A DNA stretch of 64,000 bases, taken from positions 2,113,001-2,177,000 of the forward strand of contig CP119312.1 of the NCBI GenBank assembly GCA_029202405.1. The letters are read 5' to 3'. The position numbers and the translations under genes are program-made. The notes under the pieces are model-generated. The model was given only the letters and a program-made list of their open reading frames with translations. It was not told where the DNA came from and searched no databases. Positions 8,847 through 16,694 of this stretch are shown here, piece after piece. Source of the DNA: Candidatus Devosia phytovorans (GTDB lineage Bacteria > Pseudomonadota > Alphaproteobacteria > Rhizobiales > Devosiaceae). The first letter of the stretch is position 1. Every line of letters starts with the position of its first letter.

Positions 8847-10082
8847 CTAGAGGTAGCCGCCTTCCTTAGCGGCGGTATCATAGGCGGCTTTTACATCGCT
8901 CAGTGCCTGAGCGGCATCTTCCGTGCCGGCCATGTATTCCGCCAGCTCGGACGAGAGCGCTGTGTGCAACAGGCCCATATAGGGCTGCATCGGATAGGCA
9001 CGGGCACCGGCGTTGGCCGTGGCGATCACGCCAACCGCATTCGGGCCGGGCTCGTAACCCTCGACCAGCCAGGTCGCAACGGTCGGGTTGGCAGCAACCA
9101 TTTCTGGGCTGATGCCATGCACCATGGCCTGAAAGGACGCCGCTGCGTCTTCATCGGAAATGTTCTTGGCGATGGTGAAGCCATCCCACCACAGGGCCAC
9201 AGCCGGAGTGGTGCCGCCAGCAATGGTCGGTGCGCCAGCCATCACGGTGTTTTCGACAACGCCTTCTGCCGCGCCGTCACCCTTGAGCATGTCACCGGCC
9301 AGCGAACCCCACTGCACCATCATTGCAACCTTGCCAGCCTTGTATTCGGCCTGGATGCCATTGGCGTCGAAGGTCAGATAGTCAGGATCCATATAGGTCG
9401 TCAGCGCCTTCATGGTCTCGAGCGTCTTGAGGCCATTTTCGTTGTCGATGGCCAGTTCGGCCGAGCCCGGCGCGAAGAACTCGCCGCCCGTGCCGAGATA
9501 GGTGTTGACGAATTCGGCGGCCAGATCCCAGCCCGGCTTGTCCGAAGCAGCCAGTGGAGTGGCAATCACGCCATCGGCCTTGAGCTTGTCGGCCGCAACG
9601 AGGATGTCTTCATAGGACTTGGGCTCGGCAATACCGGCCTCATCGAGCAGGTCCTTGCGGTAGAAGAGATGCTGCGCATTGCCCATGAAAGCGACGGCCA
9701 TCACCTTGCCGTCGATCTTGATGAGCTGGTTGGGCTGAAGCGACTGGCCATACTGGGCAACCAGATCATCCAGCGGACGGATCAGGTCGGCGTTCAGCAG
9801 CGGCACGATGGAATTGTTGGCGACCACGGCCACGGTATATTCGGCGGGATTGATCGAGAGCGCGGGAACCTGGAGGTTCTTGTGCTCGGCATTGGCGTTT
9901 GCCGTCACTGTCACGCCGTCCCCTGCGCATTCCTCGGCAGTCGAATTGACGAGACGCAGGGCCTCGAAATCATTGCTCAGGATGCGAACCGAACCGGCTT
10001 CGATCCCGCATTCGGCATAGGCTGCACCTGCCCCGAGGGCCACGGCCATCGTCGAAACGGCCAGCATAAGAATGGGCTTCAT
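8847..10082 (-). CDS. ABC transporter substrate-binding protein, family 1 (sugar type)
   Basis: A 411-residue secreted protein. Residues 1-23 (MKPILMLAVSTMAVALGAGA then AYA) form a Sec signal peptide, cleaved before ECGIEAG. The body has the features of carbohydrate-type binding proteins (YTVAVVANNSIVPLLNADLIRPLDDLV, FYRKDLLDEAGI, KAGKVAMMVQWGS). AGGAGA precedes ATG 10082. It is the first gene of the ABC operon, with two LacI-type operators 78-114 bases upstream of its start, so it is the most tightly controlled promoter of the locus. It would capture the substrate in the periplasm and deliver it to the MalF/MalG-type pair. Confidence 0.94.
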   Translation of the reverse strand: MKPILMLAVSTMAVALGAGAAYAECGIEAGSVRILSNDFEALRLVNSTAEECAGDGVTVTANANAEHKNLQVPALSINPAEYTVAVVANNSIVPLLNADLIRPLDDLVAQYGQSLQPNQLIKIDGKVMAVAFMGNAQHLFYRKDLLDEAGIAEPKSYEDILVAADKLKADGVIATPLAASDKPGWDLAAEFVNTYLGTGGEFFAPGSAELAIDNENGLKTLETMKALTTYMDPDYLTFDANGIQAEYKAGKVAMMVQWGSLAGDMLKGDGAAEGVVENTVMAGAPTIAGGTTPAVALWWDGFTIAKNISDEDAAASFQAMVHGISPEMVAANPTVATWLVEGYEPGPNAVGVIATANAGARAYPMQPYMGLLHTALSSELAEYMAGTEDAAQALSDVKAAYDTAAKEGGYL

Positions 10083-10159
10083 ATCGTTCTCCTGACGTTG
10101 CGGCACCTGGTGCCTGCGCTTTGTGCTGGCCAACAGCCAACCGCACTCCCCTGCGATAA

Positions 10160-10174
10160 TTGCATACGTATGCA
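10160..10174. promoter_or_regulatory. LacI-type operator, proximal site of a twin pair
   Basis: TTGCATACGTATGCA carries the perfect 14-base palindrome shared with 4087-4100. Its centre is 21 bases from the centre of the next site, which is two helical turns, so two dimers could bind the same face of the DNA. Confidence 0.85.
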
Positions 10175-10180
10175 CCCCTT

Positions 10181-10196
10181 TTGCATTCGTATGCAA
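10181..10196. promoter_or_regulatory. LacI-type operator, distal site of a twin pair
   Basis: TTGCATTCGTATGCAA is identical to the site at 838-853. Together with 10160-10174 it covers the promoter region of the binding-protein gene and its ABC operon. Confidence 0.85.
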
Positions 10197-10534
10197 TTGC
10201 TAACTAAACACAACCATTTCTGGTCCGCAATAGGCCAAATGCAGATGGTCCACGGCTGATGCCTCGCGCCATGGAGGGCTCACTGCATCGCCTCATCAAT
10301 ATGGGCTAAGATACGAAGGCTGTTGTAATTACAACGACTTTCACAATGCCCTTGCCTTGGGACGAGGCGCTTGAGACGTACCTGGTTATCGGCATAATTG
10401 GCTTACACCCAAGTGTGACGCGCCGGCCTCCAGAGAGGCTTTATCGAACGCCGAGGAGCGCGCCCTGATTGCGCGCTCTTAACCAGTGGTGCTGAAATCA
10501 TGCACGCTGCAGGCATGGCCCTATGGGAGCTCGC
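10197..10534. other. Intergenic region without a recognisable gene
   Basis: This 338-base gap lies between the ABC operon promoter and the 3' end of the adenylation/acyltransferase gene. I see no supported gene. It holds a 14-base perfect palindrome GTTGTAATTACAAC (10322-10335), unlike any other site in the window, and a GC-rich hairpin at 10456-10478. Confidence 0.6.
10456..10478. terminator. Hairpin downstream of the acyltransferase fusion gene
   Basis: GAGCGCG (10456-10462) pairs with CGCGCTC (10472-10478) over a 9-base loop. The gene it would terminate ends at 10535 on the minus strand, but no U-run follows in that direction, so its role as a terminator is uncertain. Confidence 0.35.
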
Positions 10535-13003
10535 CTATGGCGTTCGACGCATGCCGAGCCAACCATGCGCGCTGGCGAATGAGCGGAACCTTCCTTCGGC
10601 CCAATTGTAGATGCGGGACGACAGGATGCCGAAACCGATGGCGCCGAAGAAGGCCAGCCAGGGCATCGGGCCGTGGAACAGTCGGATGACCAGCGACTTG
10701 ATCTGGCCATGGCTGAGATACATGAACATCGAGGAGCCAGCGATTTCGGCAATCACGGTCTTCACCGTCGATGGTACGGTGATCTCGGGCCAGAACAGCA
10801 GCAGTGCAGAGGCACCGATGATGTAGGCGCTGGCCGAAGTGAACCAGTGATGCATTACGACGGCCACAGCCACGATCGCCATGGCCACGATCCGACTGCG
10901 CAGGTCACGTGCGCTGGCCATGAGCATGCCGCAGCCGACGGTCCAAAGATACCAGATCGGCGTGCGATGATAGAGGTACATGGTGTCCCACACCCGCTCG
11001 ACCAATGCGCTGAGTATTATCGACAGGACGATCAACGTCGTGCAGGCAACCATGGGCTGCTTGCGCAGGAAATCCCTGACTGCGGGGAAGGCGAGCAAGG
11101 CCGCCACCACCAGCAGGAGCTGCATGTAGATTTCAGAAAAGTAGAAATAGTAGACCTGATATTCGCCCGGATCGAACCAGTTTGAGATCAGCAACAGCGG
11201 CTTTACCTCGAGCGTTCTGGCCAGCAACTGCATGATTGCGAGGACCAGGAATGTGGGTATGGCAATGCGGATGACGCTGCTGAACAGGGTCCCCAGCTTT
11301 CCGGTCCGACTGATCTCGGGCCACTGGAAGCGCATGACGCTGTAGCCGCAGAGCATGAACAGGAAATAGGCTGCGCCCCAATTGCTGCTGTAGACGAAGG
11401 TGTCGAGGTGTAGCGCGACAATGCAGATCATGAAAAAGGCGCGGGTCAATGTCGCCGACTCCAGCGTGCGCCAGGAGGCCCTCCCGCCAACCTTTGCCAC
11501 AGAAGTCCCCAGACCATCCATGTGTGCTTGCAGTTGGCTGACCGTTCGCGATTCCCAGCCGCTGGGCAGCGCGCCAAAGCGATCCTCGAAGCCGAGCGAG
11601 AACTGGATATAACTCAGCGAGTCTCCGCCCATGGTTTCGAAGCTGTCTTGCTGGCCGATGCTGCGTCCCGGGAAGAAATCCCGGAAGAAGGCGGCAACAT
11701 CTTTTGCCTCAGGCGCCGTCTCCGGAGCGGTCGCAACACTTTCCTTCGCAGCATTCTGCTGAACAAATTCTTCTGTCAGGATGCGGCGCAGCGGCTTGCC
11801 GTTTGGCGTACGCGGGATGGATGGCATGATCCGGACATGGAGCGCATCACCCGCCTGCAGCCCAAGCTCCTTCAGCGCCTCGGACGATGCGGAGAACAGG
11901 CGGTCAATGGCAAGGTCGGCCGATTCCGCAACGACAAGCACCCCCTCGCCCCGCAGCGGATCCGGCACTTTTGAAACGACAATATTGGCGCCCTGCCCCA
12001 GGCGCTTGGTGATCCTGGCTTCCAGGACATCGGGATTGATCTTGACGCCACCGACATTGATCTGGTCGTCGGCGCGACCATCAAAATAGAGGTATCCATC
12101 CTTGAAATGCCCGAGATCGCTGGTCTGTAACCAGCCCTCGACATCAGAGAGGCTCACCAGCTGATCGCTGTTAAGACGCCAGCGGGCCACATGCGGGCCG
12201 CGGATGCGGATCTTGCCCTCATCGGAGATGCCGACTTCGGTCGCGCCGACAGGCTTGCCGACGGAATCCAGCACGTCATCCGGAGCATCGGAAATGGTCA
12301 GGAAGGTGCTGCGCGAGGCTTCGGTCAGACCATAATGCTGTACGATGCGGGCATTGGGAAAGAGGTCGCGGATGCTGCGCTTTTCAGCGCCGGACATATA
12401 TTGCGAGCCGATTTCGAGCCAGCGAAGCTTGCGACCGGCATCGCCGATCACACCCGGGGTCTTGAGCACGATCCGCAGCAGCGTCGGCACGGCGGACAGG
12501 GAATTGACCTCGTCAGACCGAAGCATGCGGGCCAGTTCGAGCGGATCGAAGCCGTGTGGAGGCAAGTAGGCGCGGCCGCCCGCGGCGCTGACGGCACGGA
12601 TGCGGCCGATGCCGAAGCTATAGGTCACGGGCACGCCGACATATTCGCGGACTTCGGACGTCAGCTCCATCTGGCTGATGATGCGGTCGGCGGCATCGGC
12701 AAGATTGGCGTAAGTCAGAACGATGCCTTTGGGCTTGCCTTCTGTCCCGGAGGTGTAGGTGACCTGCGCCGGGCGGTCATCGCGGATCAGGGCGTGATGG
12801 TCGGTGAACCAGCCGGTCTCGTCCTTGGGTACGATGCAGCGATCGATTTCGATCCCGGTCAGCGATTGCGCGAAAGCTTCGTCGGGAACATTGACCAGGG
12901 GCTGGCGCGCTTCATTCTGCGCAAAAACATTCTCGATGTAAGACACCGAATTCCGCGTGACGAGCGCGGTAGCCGTTAACTTCCGATTGTGCACCCTGGA
13001 CAC
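10535..13003 (-). CDS. Adenylation domain - carrier domain - membrane acyltransferase fusion
   Basis: An 822-residue three-part protein. Residues about 1-415 form an AMP-forming adenylation domain: VTYTSGTEGKPKGI (82-95), QHYGLTEAS, TSDLGHF, FDGRADDQINVGG and the catalytic-lysine motif PRTPNGKPLRR (Lys403). Residues about 430-500 form a carrier domain with the phosphopantetheine serine in MGGDSLSYIQF (Ser462). Residues about 510-815 form a multi-spanning membrane domain like acyltransferase-3 proteins. It probably activates a carboxylic acid, loads it on its own carrier and hands it to a membrane acyltransferase. The start is GTG 13003, the only long option because a stop lies five codons upstream. 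The adenylation domain lacks the first 70-90 residues usual before the TSGTEG motif. It stands alone between unrelated genes, so the acyl group and acceptor are unknown. Confidence 0.85.
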   Translation of the reverse strand: MSRVHNRKLTATALVTRNSVSYIENVFAQNEARQPLVNVPDEAFAQSLTGIEIDRCIVPKDETGWFTDHHALIRDDRPAQVTYTSGTEGKPKGIVLTYANLADAADRIISQMELTSEVREYVGVPVTYSFGIGRIRAVSAAGGRAYLPPHGFDPLELARMLRSDEVNSLSAVPTLLRIVLKTPGVIGDAGRKLRWLEIGSQYMSGAEKRSIRDLFPNARIVQHYGLTEASRSTFLTISDAPDDVLDSVGKPVGATEVGISDEGKIRIRGPHVARWRLNSDQLVSLSDVEGWLQTSDLGHFKDGYLYFDGRADDQINVGGVKINPDVLEARITKRLGQGANIVVSKVPDPLRGEGVLVVAESADLAIDRLFSASSEALKELGLQAGDALHVRIMPSIPRTPNGKPLRRILTEEFVQQNAAKESVATAPETAPEAKDVAAFFRDFFPGRSIGQQDSFETMGGDSLSYIQFSLGFEDRFGALPSGWESRTVSQLQAHMDGLGTSVAKVGGRASWRTLESATLTRAFFMICIVALHLDTFVYSSNWGAAYFLFMLCGYSVMRFQWPEISRTGKLGTLFSSVIRIAIPTFLVLAIMQLLARTLEVKPLLLISNWFDPGEYQVYYFYFSEIYMQLLLVVAALLAFPAVRDFLRKQPMVACTTLIVLSIILSALVERVWDTMYLYHRTPIWYLWTVGCGMLMASARDLRSRIVAMAIVAVAVVMHHWFTSASAYIIGASALLLFWPEITVPSTVKTVIAEIAGSSMFMYLSHGQIKSLVIRLFHGPMPWLAFFGAIGFGILSSRIYNWAEGRFRSFASAHGWLGMRRTP

Positions 13004-13309
13004 TCCCCGAGGCCGCTATTTCAGCCGCTGGAAGTGGATATAGCACGCAGCTGAAATACAGCCCAAGCACAGCCGTAGATAAATCCACGCCGATGCTTAA
13101 TTGTGATCGCTACCGAGAACACATCTCAAATTGACAGAACTAGCTCCCCCCATAAGTTTGAAATGCTTGAGGCATCCTGCGTATCTCGGGGTGTATTCTG
13201 AGAAGCTTCAGCGACGGAATGAAATACTGGAAAAATAATGTGATCGGGACCCGCCATTGTCGGCAGTGTAATGGCGTTCGATACCATCCTTCAACAATGG
13301 CGCACCTGA
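13004..13309. other. Intergenic region without a recognisable gene
   Basis: A 306-base gap between the fusion-protein gene start and the 3' end of the sensor kinase gene. It is visibly more AT-rich than its neighbours (for example near 13060-13240) and should contain the promoter of the fusion gene. I find no supported gene, repeat or clear terminator in it. Confidence 0.55.
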
Positions 13310-14554
13310 TTATGGGGTTCGCGGGAAGACCACCGTCTGCCGCAAGCCACCGTCAGGACTGTTGCAGATCGATAGGCGACCGCCGTAGCGCTCGATGATT
13401 TCGGCGGCGAGGGCAAGGCCAAGTCCGGCTCCAGGAATGGTTTGCAGCCGTCCCGGCTCGGCCCTGAAGAAGGGCTCAAAGACGCGTTCGATGAGATCTT
13501 CCGGAATGCCCGGACCCTTGTCGCGGATGATCAGGGACACTTCGTCCGTAGACGCAATGAGCTCGGCGCTGCCGCCCTTGCCGTGCGTTGCGGCATTGAT
13601 CAGCAGGTTGCGAATGGCGCGCCGGGTAGCCAGAGGCGGCAGCGCCAAAGTGATCCGGTCGAGGTGTGCCACGGTAAGGTCGTGCCCATGCTCGGCGAGA
13701 TCTTCCACCTCGTCGCGCAGCAGTTGGTCCAGCGACAACGGTTCGACAAGCGCGTCGGTCACCTCTTCGCGGACGAGGCCGATGGCGCTGTCTGCAATGC
13801 GTTCAAGTTCATCGACATCCCTCAGCCAGGCGGCGCGATCGTCGTCGTCGAGGAATTCGGCGCGCAATCGCATGCGCGTCATGGGAGTCCGGAAGTCATG
13901 TCCGGCGGCGGCGACCAGACGCATGCGGCTTTCCATGGCGCCGCGCAGGCGCGAGGACAGCCGGTTCAGCATGCGCGCCGTCTCGATGGTTTCGTGACTG
14001 CCCGTTTCTGGAAGCGGCGGCAGCACGCCATCCGGCCCGATGGTGACCAATGCCTGTTCCAGCACGGCAAAGGGCCGGGTGACGCGATAGGACATTATAA
14101 GCGAGACGAGGATCACGCCAACAACGATCAAACCCATCCAGGCGCCCATGATAAGCCAGAAATCGATGGGTGGCAGGGTGTCATGAGGGAAGTCGATGGC
14201 GATGTATTCGCCTGCCATCTGCAACACGGCAACCGGCGTGTCGGCGGTCTTGTCATGATAGACCGCGACCGGGACGCTGATGTCATCGGACTGCAGGCGG
14301 CTCGTGATGGCCCGCGTCAGGTCTTCGACAGGCTCCCCCAGGCGAGCGACCTGATCCGCGGTCAGATGCGGGAAGGAACCCGGGCCGATATTGGCGGCTC
14401 CGTAGAGCGCGCGGATCTGGAACGCCACTGGCCCCGCCATGCGGTCGGGCGCGGGATAGGAGATGGCGACGAAGGTCACAAGGCTCGCCACCGCCACGAC
14501 CAGGCAGATGGCGCCGATCAGGATGCCGGCAATGCGGATCTGCAGCCGGGTCAA
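13310..14554 (-). CDS. Sensor histidine kinase of an OmpR-type two-component system
   Basis: A 414-residue inner-membrane kinase: membrane segments at about residues 9-31 and 133-155 flank a periplasmic domain of roughly 100 residues, followed by a HAMP-like linker (SYRVTRPFAVLEQAL). The H-box AAGHDFRTPMTRMRLRAE carries the phosphorylated His219, and the ATPase boxes are NLLINAATHG (N), DKGPGIP (G1) and GAGLGLALA (G2). The start is a TTG that overlaps the response-regulator stop (TTGA), a sign of translational coupling. It is divergent from an RND efflux pair and likely controls it. The signal is unknown; membrane-active toxicants are typical for such pairs. Confidence 0.92.
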   Translation of the reverse strand: MTRLQIRIAGILIGAICLVVAVASLVTFVAISYPAPDRMAGPVAFQIRALYGAANIGPGSFPHLTADQVARLGEPVEDLTRAITSRLQSDDISVPVAVYHDKTADTPVAVLQMAGEYIAIDFPHDTLPPIDFWLIMGAWMGLIVVGVILVSLIMSYRVTRPFAVLEQALVTIGPDGVLPPLPETGSHETIETARMLNRLSSRLRGAMESRMRLVAAAGHDFRTPMTRMRLRAEFLDDDDRAAWLRDVDELERIADSAIGLVREEVTDALVEPLSLDQLLRDEVEDLAEHGHDLTVAHLDRITLALPPLATRRAIRNLLINAATHGKGGSAELIASTDEVSLIIRDKGPGIPEDLIERVFEPFFRAEPGRLQTIPGAGLGLALAAEIIERYGGRLSICNSPDGGLRQTVVFPRTP

Positions 14555-15270
14555 CGTGAAGCCTCGACGCGTTCAACCCGCATGGAAAGCTGATAGCCGC
14601 CATTGCGGACGGTCTTGACGATGTCGTCGTGTCCGGCCTCACGAAACTTGCGGCGGATGCGGCTGATGAGAACGTCGATGGAGCGATCCACCACCGCGGC
14701 CTCGCGACCCTGGGTGAGGTCGAGCAATTGCTCGCGAGAGAGAATACGGCCGGGGCGATCCAGCAAAACCTGCAGCAGCTGGAATTCGGCACCCGTCAGG
14801 TCGATGGCGTCGCCGGTGAGACCCGTCACCGTGCGTGAGGTCGGGTCCGCAACGTAGCCGGCGAAGCTGTAGCATTCGCGCGGGCCGACTGCCGGGGCAA
14901 TATCCCCTGCCCGTCGCAACACGGCACGGATACGCGCTACCAGCTCCCGCGGACTGAAGGGTTTCCCCAGATAATCATCGGCGCCCAATTCAAGCCCGAC
15001 GATGCGGTCCACCTCTTCCTTGAGAGCCGTGACCAGGATGATGCTGATACGCGCGTCGCGATTGCGCAGGCTACGACAGATATCGAGGCCCGATCCATCC
15101 GGCAGCATGACATCAAGGATGACGAGGTCGAACTGGCCAGCGGCCATGCGCTCATCGAATTCGGCACGGCTCCCGGCTGCAGCCGTGCGAAAGCCCTGCT
15201 CGGTCAAAAAGCGACTGAGCAGACGCCGGATTTCGGGGTCGTCGTCGACCACCAGAATGTTTGCCACCAT
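14551..15270 (-). CDS. OmpR-family response regulator
   Basis: A 239-residue protein with an N-terminal receiver domain (phosphoacceptor Asp53 in DLVILDVMLPDGSG, conserved Lys in LGKPFSPREL) and a C-terminal winged-helix domain (LTGAEFQLLQVLLDRPGRILSREQLL in two parts, then VDRSIDVLISRIRRKF). GAGGAGG precedes ATG 15270. It is the first gene of the regulator-kinase operon and sits 215 bases from the divergent RND adaptor gene. It therefore probably acts on the shared intergenic region. Confidence 0.95.
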   Translation of the reverse strand: MVANILVVDDDPEIRRLLSRFLTEQGFRTAAAGSRAEFDERMAAGQFDLVILDVMLPDGSGLDICRSLRNRDARISIILVTALKEEVDRIVGLELGADDYLGKPFSPRELVARIRAVLRRAGDIAPAVGPRECYSFAGYVADPTSRTVTGLTGDAIDLTGAEFQLLQVLLDRPGRILSREQLLDLTQGREAAVVDRSIDVLISRIRRKFREAGHDDIVKTVRNGGYQLSMRVERVEASR

Positions 15271-15485
15271 GATTGGCCTCCTCGGTCTTACATAACGCAC
15301 CGGCCAGACACGTCCAGCGGCCACATATTGCGCAACATTGCTGACAAGCGACGAGCAATGTTCGGAAACAAATTTGTCCGGCGTTGACACATTCGGCAAA
15401 GGATCGTTGTCGACCAGCAAACTGGCGCCATCAAACAAGAAAATCAAAATATCCAGAAGCACTCCGTCAACCGGCTCCGGACATC

Positions 15486-16694
15486 ATGCAAAAGCTCGCG
15501 CTCACTCTCGCCATGCTCATGGCAACCACTGCTCCATCCTTCGCACAATTTCCCGGCGGCGCTGCCGCGACTGGGCCGATTGAAGTCGGCGTTATTACGC
15601 TCCAGCCCGAGTCAACGCCGATCACTACGGTCCTGCCCGGACGGGTAATCGCTTCGGCGACGGCCGATGTTCGCCCGCAGGTCGGGGGCGTCGTGACTGA
15701 GGTGCAGGTGCGGGAGGGTCAGCGTGTCGAGGCCGGCGCGGTGATCGCCAAGGTCGACCCGGCAACCTACGAGGCCGACGTGGCAGTGGCCGAGGCTGCT
15801 TTGGTAAGCGCTCAGGCTCAGGTTCCGACAGCGCAAGCGACAGTCGAGCGCTACCAGACCCTCAACGCTTCCGGCGGTATCAGCCGGGCTGAGCTCGATA
15901 CGGCGCTTGTCACGCTGGCCCAGGCGCAGGCGGCAGTTACCAGCGCCGAGGCACAGTTGCGCGTGGCCAACCTGACACTGGAACGATCCACCATAACGGC
16001 GCCTATCAGCGGCGTTCTTGGCACGATCAACGTGCAGGTCGGGTCATTGCTGACGGCCAGCCAGACAGAGGCACTGACGACGATCCGGCAGGTCGACCCG
16101 GTGGATATCACGCTCGTCGAAAGCAGTGCCAACCTGCTGTCTGCCCGCCAATCATCGCGCGACCGGCAGCCGCCATCTGACACCGCAGAGCCCCCACGTC
16201 TCGCGGTGACGCTGACGCTTGAGGATGGCTCTTCCTATGATCAGGAGGGCAGCGTTTCCAGCATGGACATGGTGGTCAGCGAGACGACCGGCACCTTCAC
16301 GCTGCAGGCCAGCATGCCCAACCCGGATCGCGTGCTGCTGCCCGGCATGTTCGTGCGCGCCACGATCAGCTTTGGCGATCAGGACGGTATTTTCCTCGTG
16401 CCCCAACGCGCGGTGACCTTCAACGAAGATGGCCTGCCCACGGCGTATTTCGTTGGTGCGGATAAAACCGTGGAACAGCACGTGCTGGCCGCCAGCCGGG
16501 TCGTCAACAATGCCTGGGTGGTAACCGACGGGATCACCGCCGGCGACCAGCTTATAGTCGACGGGTTGCAGAAGATCGAGGTGGGCACGGCCATCAGCCC
16601 GCTGGAAGTGACCATGGAAGCCAACGGCGTCATCTATCAGGAGGCGCCAGCAGTACCGTCGGAAGGCGCAGCGCCTGCAGAGGGAGCCAACTGA
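15486..16694 (+). CDS. RND efflux periplasmic adaptor (membrane fusion protein)
   Basis: A 402-residue protein. Residues 1-22 are a signal peptide (MQKLALTLAMLMATTAPSFA). Unlike AcrA it has no lipobox cysteine. A lipoyl/barrel-sandwich region (VLPGRVIASATADVRPQVGG) is split by a coiled-coil hairpin (roughly residues 100-170, rich in Ala, Glu and Gln), followed by a beta-barrel and a membrane-proximal domain. ATG 15486 is chosen because it starts the signal peptide. The stop overlaps the start of the RND transporter gene by one base (TGATG). It links the pump to an outer-membrane channel, which is not encoded here. Confidence 0.94.
   Translation: MQKLALTLAMLMATTAPSFAQFPGGAAATGPIEVGVITLQPESTPITTVLPGRVIASATADVRPQVGGVVTEVQVREGQRVEAGAVIAKVDPATYEADVAVAEAALVSAQAQVPTAQATVERYQTLNASGGISRAELDTALVTLAQAQAAVTSAEAQLRVANLTLERSTITAPISGVLGTINVQVGSLLTASQTEALTTIRQVDPVDITLVESSANLLSARQSSRDRQPPSDTAEPPRLAVTLTLEDGSSYDQEGSVSSMDMVVSETTGTFTLQASMPNPDRVLLPGMFVRATISFGDQDGIFLVPQRAVTFNEDGLPTAYFVGADKTVEQHVLAASRVVNNAWVVTDGITAGDQLIVDGLQKIEVGTAISPLEVTMEANGVIYQEAPAVPSEGAAPAEGAN

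Noticed and set aside
1..10196. Assignment of the LacI locus to dihydroxypropanesulfonate degradation
   Set aside because: The HpsN-like and SDR genes would fit, but no sulfolyase, sulfite handling or sulfonate-specific transporter is present, and an amidase is unexplained by that route.
13219..13309. Short plus-strand frame in the gap before the sensor kinase gene
   Set aside because: No ribosome site, and the frame continues only as a shadow into the kinase gene. No recognisable features.
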